Below, in pieces: positions 55,701-64,000 of a DNA stretch of 64,000 nt; positions within the stretch are counted from its first letter, which is position 1; every line of letters begins with the position of its first letter. This DNA comes from Strobilurus pachycystidiatus (taxonomy: Eukaryota; Basidiomycota; Agaricomycetes; Agaricales; Physalacriaceae), in the NCBI GenBank assembly GCA_019915135.1, contig JAHLMK010000015.1:310001-374000 (forward strand), given 5' to 3'. Position numbers and translations under genes: made by a program. The notes below the pieces were generated by a model that worked only from the letters and a program-made list of their open reading frames with translations, made no database searches and had not been told where the DNA came from.

Positions 55701-58700
55701 AGCATACCCGCACGTCGTCGCTCCCCGGTCCAAGCGCAGCACGAAAGGACGGCGTGATCGTCCGGACGTCTTTCTCTACAAAAATGTAGCCCTAGAATTC
55801 ACAGCTAGATAGATAGTGGACTCACCGCCAGGTATGACCACCCCGACGCCGTCCCACGCTCTCTTTGCTTCCTTCTCCCCTGTCCCGCCTGCATCGGCGT
55901 CCGACCTAAACGAGAATCATACATCAGCATCTAATCCAATCAGGGAACGAAAGTAGGAGAAGAGGTTAGAAGTGAAGAACCAGATCCCACTCACCCCCAA
56001 ACAACCCGCACAACACCTACACTCCCCCCCGTCTCCCGATCCACCTTCCCCTCCACACTCCGAATAGCGCCGTAGGTGCTCAAGTACTTCCGTAACGCAG
56101 TCGTGCTCGTGAACGGGGAGAGGTTGGTGAAGAGGAGCGCAGTGGGCGGCGGGGCGGGGAATGGCGGCGGCGGGGGAGCTTGCGACGACGACGGAGCCTG
56201 CATTGTAGAGCCAGATGTGGAAGCGATAGGAGGAGGCTGCGATGTAGAAGGGAACGGCCCACACGTCTCCCTCTCATACTCATAATTCACAACATACACC
56301 TCTCCCCTCACCCTCTTCCCCCCTGCCCCTCCCCCTCCCACGCGCTTACGCGGATCACTCGGCCGCTCAGGAATGGCGAGTTCCCGGATCCACAGGTGCT
56401 CCTTGTCTTGCTCGGTGGATTGTTGGTCCTGCTCAAGTGTAAGCTCAAACCCAACCCAACCCACACCCAAACGCGCACTCACCCTGTCCTTCCCAACGCG
56501 CATCCACCGCCCGTCACACTCCACCCTCCCCTCCACCCTCCACAGCACCTCTCTGCCCTTGCCCTTCCCTCGGACCCTCCTTCTGCTCTCGTCTTCTTCT
56601 TGTTGTTCTCGCTCCCGTATCAAGTCAACCAAGGACGGGTAGTACGCAGGCGTCGGCGCAGTCGGGTTCCGTATCCCTGGTGTAACGTCCTCTCCATCGC
56701 CTATGAAAAGGAGGCGTGAGCAAACAAGGAAAAAAAGAAGTGGAATGGACAGCGAGAGTCACGGAAAATTGAGCAAGAAAGTCAAACGGAACACAACAGA
56801 GAATAGAGAACAGCAAAAAAGTCAAAGACCAAACAAACTCACCAACACTCCACCCAACGACCTCTTCCAACCCCCCTACACCCACACCCCCACTATTAAA
56901 CCCCGGGTCCCACAAGACCTTATAGCTCCGCACGCCCTCGGGGTAGCAGCTCGCGGCGGGCGGCCATGCCGGCAGGGGGGACGGGATGGGCGATTTAGAC
57001 GTCGAGGCTAAGGTCGCCTCGCGTGGTTGTGAAGATGGTTGGTCGGAGCGTGCTTGTGGTAGTGGGATATAAGTCTGGTCTTTGTCGCGTGCTTGATCCT
57101 GGTGCTTGTACGGAGACCGTCCAGGCGAGGGCGGCGGTGAATAATGCGTCGCTGCTGGAGGTGGTGGTGGTGAGTAGTCCCGGGTTGGACGATATGAGTC
57201 TCCGCGCGGATGGGGATGTGAATGGTACGCTGGTGACCTATCCCGGTAGCCAGGAGACCGATCCCGATCCCTTGCGTAGGCGGGCGAGCGATGTCGATAC
57301 GGAGGCGGAGATCTAAGCAAGATTTATGCAGTCAGTCAATAAACAGAACAAACAGAACAAACATGAATGGTGATGAAGAGGAAAGGAAATACAAGCGTGT
57401 ATGAAGACACAAGACCTCGAAAAATACGAACAACACGCGTAATCGCAAACACAAACACAAAAAAAAAAAGACCAAAAACGCACCGATCCCTCTCCCTACC
57501 ATCCCCGCGATAATGCCTCCCCGTGTACCCTCTCTCCCTATCCCTGTCCCTTCCAACGTCTCTTCTCAGTGGAGGCGGCGTCCAATCTCTCCTTGGCGGA
57601 GACCGATTCCCATCTCTCCTCCCAGGCGGCGGAGACCAATCCCGAGTTCTCCCAGGGATAGGCGGCGAGCGCGTCCTCCCAGGCGGCGAGCGCGTCCTCC
57701 CAGGTGGCGAGCGCGTTCTCCCAGTTGGCGAGCGTGTTCTCCCAGACCCAAGCGGCGAACGGTCTCGTGTTCTCCCAGAACCAAGCGGTGGAGGAGACAA
57801 AGGCCTCGGCGGCAGCCCATGCCCATGCCTTGTAACCACCGGATGCCCATCCCCATCCCCAAAGTCAGGCGGCTCCGGACTCGGGCTAGGGCTGAACGCC
57901 GCACGCAGCTTCACCACGCCTGGGACGAGCTCTTGCAGCGATGGTGCTGGTGTTGGTATAGGTGGCGACGCGGCTAGGGTCTTGGACGTCCCAGCAAGCG
58001 ACGACGTAGATGATATCTTGGACGCTGGCGACTTGGACGACGCGACTGGTATCTTGGACGTCGACGGCAAACTCTTGTCCTTGTCCTTGTCCTGGAACGG
58101 CGTCGGAAACGGTATCACCGGCGACTTGGTGTGCCCATGCCCATGCCCATTCACAACCATCTTGATCGACACGCGCGGAGGCGGCGGAGGCGGCTCCGAC
58201 GGCTCTGGCGGTGGTGGAGGCGCGCTTGTCATTGGCGGTTCTGGCGGTGCAGCACTACTCGGTGGAGGTGGCGGCGCACTACTAGGTGGAGGTGGGGGCG
58301 CGCCTGTGGTCGGCTCTGGCGGCGGAGGTGGTGGTGGAGGCGCATCTGTCGGCGGCGGCGGAGGAGGTGGTACCCCGTTTATTATGGTTGCCGGCTTGAT
58401 CGAAAAACTGATACTCGGCCTGTTGGTGTGCAGGAGCGTGCTTTTCGGAGGGGGCGGTGGGGGCGGGGTGAGTGGTTGGGGGGGTAGGGAGGAGGGTGGT
58501 TCGGGTGGAGAGGAGGGGGGTGGGGGTGGTGGTGGTGGTGGAGGATGAGACGAGGGTGGAGGAGGAGGAGGAGGAGGTACTGAATTCGGCTGAGGTGGGC
58601 TTGACGAGGGTAGAGGCGGGTCTACACACACACACACCCTCTCAATCAGTAAACCGACCCACCAAGCGTGGCGCACGCACCTTTTATGGTCGTGCTCGTT

Positions 58701-58855
58701 CCATTCACTGCATACCCAACCCCAGCCCCGTTCACGCTCTCGCTCCCGCTCCTAGCCCTCCCAATCCCAATCCCGTCTCCCAAGCTCCTCGGCCCAGTCG
58801 GGATGCGTTTCGAGAGGAGCGCCCGCGGCCCGGTGGGCGGGGGCTTGCCTGACAT
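52760..58855 (-). CDS. SET1: SET1 histone H3-K4 methyltransferase (COMPASS catalytic subunit)
   Basis: Eleven exons on the minus strand: 58855-58681, 58621-57484, 57312-56843, 56700-56483, 56428-55995, 55905-55826, 55775-55324, 55216-53351, 53280-53181, 53064-52933, 52839-52760, about 1,714 residues. Order: N-terminal [11 protein letters not shown]; very long polyproline tracts (~60-200); RTRSPP repeats (~350-420); an RS-rich segment; an RRM (LLFTNLSPF...[11 protein letters not shown], ~762-838); a second RNA-binding-like domain (~1010-1120); charged linkers; N-SET ([20 protein letters not shown]); SET ([45 protein letters not shown]); and post-[16 protein letters not shown]. It methylates histone H3 lysine 4 in the nucleus as part of COMPASS. 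All SET and post-SET residues are present, unlike the three upstream copies. The acceptor of exon 7 (55775) was chosen because only it keeps the frame. The proline-rich head is long for the family. Confidence 0.93.
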
Positions 58856-59940
58856 CCGGGTCCGGGTGTGGTTTGCGAGATTCGACGGCTAACAGTGAAT
58901 ATGAGGATACGAGTCGCGGCGTTGTGCTGCAAAGAGACAGGTAGGATTTTAGGCGCGCGGATGTGGATGTGGATGTGGATGAATGGCGTACTGGACGGCG
59001 GGGTGGTTGATGTGTGCTGGGTATTAGAATCAGGATTTTAGGCGCGCAATGAATGGATGTAAGAGTCGTACTGGCGTATCGTATCGTTGTGTGAGGCGTA
59101 TTGTTGTGTGAGGTGGTTTTGTCGCCGGTGAATATTGCGTTCGGTTTGGGTTTTGGTATGGCGTCCTGGGTTCAGAATTATTGGCGAAACGGATGCGTAC
59201 TCCGGGAGTCGGGAGTCGGGATTCGTGGCGTCAAGGATCGCCGAACGAGTCAACTGGCGTCTGTCCTTCCGTTCGCCTTTCCCTGCGTTCCCTCTCTCCG
59301 CACGCGCGCGAAAGTCAGCCTTGTCGTGTCGTGGTCAATTGCAAAACACTAAGTAAGTAACAGGGCCCGGCAACGACGGTGATGACGATGGCAAACATGA
59401 CACGCGACCACCGGGCCTCTCGAGTCTCACATCAACACCCAACACCCAACACCCTCCTGCTCACCATTCAAACGGGATGGACGCACGGACGCACGGATGC
59501 CAAGAGCATACAAGAGCCGAGGCCCGGGAGGGATTTTGATCTGGGGCGGACTTGGAGGCAAGGACATATATGGACCCATATCCTTCGCTGGCCTTCCTTC
59601 CCGACGCCCGTGCGTAATCTATCCTCTCCAGCTCAGAACTTACGTCCCCACCCACCAAGCCGCCACCTTGGACTTGCAATCAACGGCGATTTCGATAATG
59701 TACTTCTCCCGGGGGGTTTTTCTCGATGCACAACCCCAAACACCCTGCTTTCCTTTCACGATTGACAGTATTTGTAACTACTCTTACTGCGTCCAAATCC
59801 AATCATATCGTCTTCTCTGTCTATCATCCACGCTCGACCGTTGGACCCGCCCACAGGTCTCTCCCTCACCTACATAGAGTATAGATAGCATAGTCCACCC
59901 AGCCTGGTTAGCCCCGTGGTTAGCTAACCATGTCGGACTT

Positions 59941-60150
59941 TCGGGGCGGCCATTATGTTCGCTCATAATCCCAAATGATGCCGGTATGCCGTCGGATAGA
60001 TTATAACCGGTAATAAGCGAAAGGTCCGAGATTATAATGTTCGGCCGAGATTATAAGGCTGTGTTATAATGCCGGTTATAATCAGGGTCTAGGTTCTCCG
60101 GCCCAGGAGAGCGGGAGACATTATAACGTCGCACTGCTCATCATAATGTC
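59941..60150. repeat. Cluster of ATTATAA motifs in both orientations
   Basis: At least six ATTATAA/TTATAAT cores occur within about 150 bases, several next to CGG or CCG (GGTCCGAGATTATAATG, GGCCGAGATTATAAGG, TGCCGGTTATAATC). Function unknown. It could be an internal part of a small transposon or a set of protein-binding sites. Confidence 0.45.
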
Positions 60151-60264
60151 AAAGAGAACAGCGTCAAAAAAGAGGGCTCGTACCCAAGCATTACTGTAGC
60201 TCAAGGCTTATTGTGTTGCTTGTCAGTTTCTCAGTTCTTTATCTGCATTTTTGTACCGTTACTG

Positions 60265-60520
60265 AGTACCTTTGTTTACTTGACTGACTTACTTGACTTA
60301 CTTGACTTTGCTTACTTGTGGTGACTTTGCTTACTTGTGGTGACTTACTACTGTAACTGGCTTAACTTGAGTACCTTACGATGTCCTGTTCCGATATGTT
60401 GACTGATGATGTTGAGTTGAGGCTTACGATGTTGACGTGTGACTTACCTTGGTTGACTTTGAGGCTTACGATGTTGAGTGGAGGCTTACGATGTTGACTT
60501 ACTGTTTAATTTGACTTACG
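60265..60520 (+). repeat. Degenerate GACTTACTT / GAGGCTTACGATGTTGA repeat
   Basis: Units of TTGACTTACTTGACT and TTTGCTTACTTGTGGTGAC occur first, then three copies of GAGGCTTACGATGTTGA with variations. It is a decayed minisatellite-like tract with no coding sense. Confidence 0.6.
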
Positions 60521-60931
60521 AGGCCGGCCTGCCGACTTGCTTTCGAGGATATTAGCAGTAAACAAGTGATGTCATTTTAACACTACACTACGGTTAAATA
60601 ATTACAGCGGCGGGGTTCGATCTTAAGACTACTAAGATTAAAGTACTTACGCGCGAGAGCAATACCAATAAGCTAAGGAGAGTTCATGAGTTCTAAAACG
60701 TAGTGCAGTATGGCATGACCCGAGTTTCGGACCTAGGTCCTATAGTGTCTGACAGTCGCAAACAAGCCATCGGTTGCTTATACTCTGCGTCTTGACAATA
60801 TGGTTACGTTGACGGACTTCCAGGCCATGAGGTGTTACATTACACAAACTCGTTACAGTCTAAGATGCGAAGAAATAATATAAACCGGCTACTACAATTC
60901 AGAGGGGTACTACTATACTTCCTAGCCCATA

Positions 60932-61813
60932 TCATTTGTGCGACGATCCTTCCGATTTGCCCTCGTAGCTAGACGGAGAGCGTTCTTGTTGACTGTCCTC
61001 GTCCGGGTAGAGAGGTCGTAGAGTACCCTGAACATAGGCTCGTGCCTCGTTGGAGAGTGGCACCTCCCTAGAGATAACGTCTAGGACGTCTCTGAGGGTA
61101 AAGGTGGTCGCTCCTAGCTGACTAAAACCTTGTGAAATGACGGCTCGCAGTTGACTGATTTCTTGGGCAATCGTGGTCAGTCTGTCGTCCGTCGTTGGAG
61201 TCAGACTTTCGTGAGAGGTAGTCCACTGGAGAGGCCTTGGAGCCGAGTGGGGTGGAAGACGGTGAGTAAACACCATTGGGCTGTCAGTGATGCCTTCGAG
61301 TTGAGAGGAGAAGTCCTCCGCTTGGCTGGAGCTGAATGAGATGTTTCGACTGCAAGATTCAGTCTCAGTAAGCCGGTCATCGATAGAGAAACTCACCTGA
61401 TGTCTCCGCTCAGGTCTCCCAAGCTGTCTGAGTCGGGAGTCGACGACCTGGATCCAATGATGTAGCGTTGCCCTGAGGGCCTGGAGACTTCGGTCAGAGT
61501 CCATTGCCACAATTTCTAGATCACCTTACGTAGATGTGTTGACGGTGTGGGCCAGTGGTGAAACCGACGATGTTTGAGGGCTGTGGGATGGGCTCCTCAT
61601 GCAACTGAATCTCCGTTAGTTCAAATTGACATGGGATGGAGGATGTAAGACGCACGCCGAGCCTCCTGGACTCATTTCTCCTATATCGCTGTAAGACTGA
61701 TTGGGGGGCGTCACCGCCCGAGTTCCAGCTGGTGGTCTCATGTCGAACTGGTTCTACAATCGTATTAGTAGCCAAGTAAGAATAGGGGAGATGAAACATA
61801 CTGGCTGGCTCAT
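60932..61813 (-). CDS. Hypothetical protein, five exons
   Basis: Exons 61813-61802, 61753-61656, 61604-61530, 61480-61397 and 61349-60932, giving 228 residues, all with GT/AG junctions (GTATGT, GTGCGT, GTAAGG, GTGAGT donors) and consistent phases. It starts MSQPNQFDMRPPAGTRAV. It has Ser/Pro/Thr-rich low-complexity sequence (IIGSRSSTPDSDSLGDLS), a possible short coiled coil (DRLTTIAQEISQLRAVISQG, ~135-155) and an acidic, Ser/Glu-rich tail (DEDSQQERSPSSYEGKSEG). I recognise no family. The 12-nt first exon is tiny, so an alternative start further upstream cannot be excluded. The continuous fit of four introns is the main reason to believe the model. Confidence 0.55.
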
Positions 61814-63046
61814 CGTTACGAATGTAAAAAGAGGGATACTCTTCCTGCAGCTAGAAGAGACAGATGGCTGCTTATAAGGGAAAAGAAGGCGCGCAGTATT
61901 TTCTCTTGATCTATCCCCAAAAACGTGAGGGCTGATCAGGCGTGGAATGACTGTTGGTGGATAGCCAATGAAGTTAAAGGCCGTCATGTTAAAGACAGTG
62001 AAAGAGGAAGAGGCGTATATCACATGTCATGTTGAAACAGCTACCCTCAGACTGCGTCCGAAACCGGCACGTCTACTTCGTGTCAGAACACGTGCTTAAG
62101 GACCTTCATTTCCGCCCTTGCCTCCTACCCTCATACTGTTGCGATCTTGCTGATTTCCAAGAACTCAGGTTATCCGGCAATCTGCTCAGACATGTACACG
62201 TACTTCGCTCTCATTATCTCTGACAGACTCCATGCACGCTGATATGTTGCATGACTTAGACTCCGTATGGCGAAACAGATAGGACCGTACCACACATTTA
62301 TCCGATAATTGGCTCTGATACGCATACTTTTCTAGCTTCTAGTGACTCCAAGAAAACGAAGAACGCATGGCACGTCTACCATATGACAAGCGTCGACCAA
62401 GTAATTGGTACCCTCCGGTACGTGTCACTAGGCGTAATCTCCACGGTGAGACCTCTTGTCCCATATAGAAGATAGCTCTGAATCTGATACCGCTTGTATG
62501 CCCATAAAGATCACGTTCCTCAGGAATCTCACCATCACCGCGAAACATCACCATCTTATCCCACTATGGCAGACTCCCAGACATCTGGACACGCTCTGGA
62601 AGACGCGCTCCTGCTGCGTATGACCTTTCCTACGTGTCAGATGTGAGACTGATGCTCCAGGATAGCACTCTTTTGTGATAAGGCAGACGCTGCAACATCA
62701 AAACATGGAACATATCCGTTGACTGTTCACATCGGTCCATCTAGGCTGTTCGAGTCGACAGTTTCATCCAAGAGTTCCGCGGTCAAACCTCCTCGTGTAA
62801 GTTTCCCCGAGTACTCCTCGAGACCGAACGTTTGAGATAGATTACAGTCGCAGACCACAAATCTCGAGGCTCAATATCTCTGGGGAATATCGGAGAAAAT
62901 GTGAGTCTGCTCTACGTGTCATACACTCTTCGTAAACTGAGTTTTGTTGTCAGCGTTCCAGAGTAGATAGATAGAAAGCTAATCAGAACCTTGTACGCAA
63001 GACATACTTCTCAACTCGCAAATTCGAGATCCCTTCTTGCCTGACC
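61814..63046. other. Intergenic region between divergent genes
   Basis: No gene is supported. It contains the upstream regions of the minus-strand five-exon gene and the plus-strand transposase-like gene. The short frames present (such as 62029-62223) show no recognisable features. Confidence 0.45.
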
Positions 63047-64000
63047 ATGGACATTGCATGCCCACTATGTGGCAAGACAGGCTGGAAAAAGATCAAGATT
63101 CATACGGTGGCCTGCGAGCGCAAGATGCGGACCAAATTGAGCGATGCCTTAACGGAGAGCTTAGTCTTGCAGAAGCGGATGGAATGACGTAAGTGGTTTG
63201 CCTGGTTTTTGTGACAGACATCTGAGACTCCTCAGAACGGAAAGCCTTATTGATTCAGCGCAGACATGGTCTCACGGCTGACAAGGCCAGGATTTACGAC
63301 GCAGCTACAGTGAATTCCGATGACGCTCATGTTTACGATATACCAGAGGACTCTTTGGAACACCCGGACCTCTCTGCTACTTCCGACCCACCTGCTGCAT
63401 CAGGTCATACTGAAAAGCTCGAGTTCAATGATATCCGGACCACCTTTCATCCTTCGAGCAGCCGTCAGACAACTACCGAGCATTTCGCAGACTACAAAAC
63501 GGGGAATAGTACTAGGACGGAGGCTCCGATCGACGTCAATCCCTGGAGACCTTTCCCATCTCGTTTAGACTTCGATGTCTCCGAGTTTATTCTGGAGCAG
63601 GGACTGAACAAAAGTGCTGTCGATGAACTCTTCCTTCTTTTCGAACGGATACAGAGTGGGGAAGAACGACTCATACTTCAAACCTACGCAGTGTGGAAAG
63701 CGACTTGGGAAGGTGCCTCTCACCTGCAAACACAGGTATGTTAGACATTTCGATTCCGAATATGCATTAATATCATTCCAGTTTCGAGAATCTTCGTTTC
63801 TCATCAAATACAACAAGTTTGCATACACGTACAAGGTTTTTCACCGAGATTTGTGGCAGTGGGCTCAGGAGCTGCTTCGAGATCCCGTTATTGCACCACA
63901 CCTAGTCTGGGATGCGTGTAAGCTCGAAATCTTCAACGGTCATAGCTTCGAAAGGTTTTATCACAAACCTTGGACTGGTGACCACTGGTCCCTCAGACGC
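63047..64000 (+). CDS. Plavaka-like transposase-family gene, 5' part, runs off the window
   Basis: Segments: 63047-63187 (with an N-terminal C2HC finger, CPLCGKTGW...HTVAC), 63236-63735 and 63782-64000, the last still open at the edge. The second segment has a low-complexity linker then DVSEFILEQGLNKSAVDELF. The third has FHRDLWQWAQELLRDP, HLVWDACKLE and FYHKPWTGDHWS. This WA.dLL.DP ... VWDA ... PWTGD pattern is what I know from the abundant agaricomycete Plavaka-type transposase-related proteins. The splice 63735/63782 (GTATGT, CCAG) is clean. The first junction is not: a TGA at 63185-63187 lies just before the only good donor (GTAAGT, 63189), so the copy may be a pseudogene or my first exon may be wrong. 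Confidence 0.5.

Larger units (their letters stand above)
58856..60931. other. Intergenic region upstream of SET1, no gene seen
   Basis: This holds the SET1 5' region and promoter and the 3' side of the next gene. 59941-60150 has a cluster of ATTATAA/TTATAAT motifs. 60265-60520 is a degenerate repeat of GACTTACTT and GAGGCTTACGATGTTGA. The remaining short open frames (such as 59379-59765) look accidental. Confidence 0.5.

Noticed and set aside
57523..58548. 341-codon glycine-rich plus-strand frame
   Set aside because: It is the antisense of the SET1 polyproline exon 2. Glycine runs are the expected complement of proline codons.
59379..59765. 128-codon plus-strand frame between SET1 and the next gene
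   Set aside because: No domain, no plausible promoter or splice support, and composition like surrounding non-coding DNA.
60600..60640. Possible tRNA T-arm (GGGTTCGATC)
   Set aside because: The B-box-like sequence lacks a pairing T-stem, and no matching A box or acceptor stem was found on either strand.

Overview
The window looks like a piece of an agaricomycete (Basidiomycota) genome. Genes are intron-rich, with introns of about 45-60 nt, GT/AG ends and CTAAC/CTGAT-like branch sites. The protein families fit that group: a basidiomycete-type seven-helix membrane protein family, a SET1 H3K4 methyltransferase with a long proline-rich head, chromodomain Ty3/gypsy and Ty1/copia elements, and Plavaka-like transposase relatives. 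No tRNA, rRNA or CRISPR was recognised. All gene models were built by eye from reading frames and splice signals.

Layout. Positions 1-2.4 kb hold no recognisable gene and one MITE-like element containing a telomere-like tract. From 2.4 to 58.9 kb runs a decayed tandem array of one ancestral unit, [seven-helix membrane gene (+) -> <- SET1 (-)], present four times. Unit 1 has a 5'-truncated membrane gene (3242-4176) and a SET1 pseudogene (6978-9110). Unit 2 has a full membrane gene (33781-35282) and a SET1 pseudogene (35964-38775). Unit 3 has a full membrane gene (42130-43631) and a SET1 pseudogene (44323-46440). Unit 4 has a full membrane gene (49632-51134) and the only intact SET1 (52760-58855, 11 exons, about 1,714 aa). 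Units 2-4 also carry an inverted, plus-strand fragment of SET1 exon 2 upstream of the membrane gene. Unit 3 looks like a mosaic of units 4, 2 and 1.

Between units 1 and 2 sits a three-level nest of transposons. A DNA transposon with perfect 43-bp terminal inverted repeats (9753-31381) encodes a two-exon protein with a DDE/C(2)H-like layout. A copia retrotransposon (9833-27714, TSD GTTCC) lies inside it. A chromodomain gypsy retrotransposon (14274-27143, TSD GCGCC) lies inside the copia gag frame. The gypsy element is unusual: its Gag region has 19 collagen-type Gly-X-Y triplets, and an extra reading frame with a zinc knuckle lies downstream of pol, broken by an exact 16-bp tandem duplication. 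Unit 1 also holds a non-autonomous hAT-like element with an 8-bp target duplication (4220-6346) and a MITE with ~137-bp inverted repeats (2537-3091).

Right of SET1 are about 2 kb without a gene, a five-exon gene of unknown function (60932-61813, minus), and the 5' part of a Plavaka-like transposase-family gene running off the right edge.
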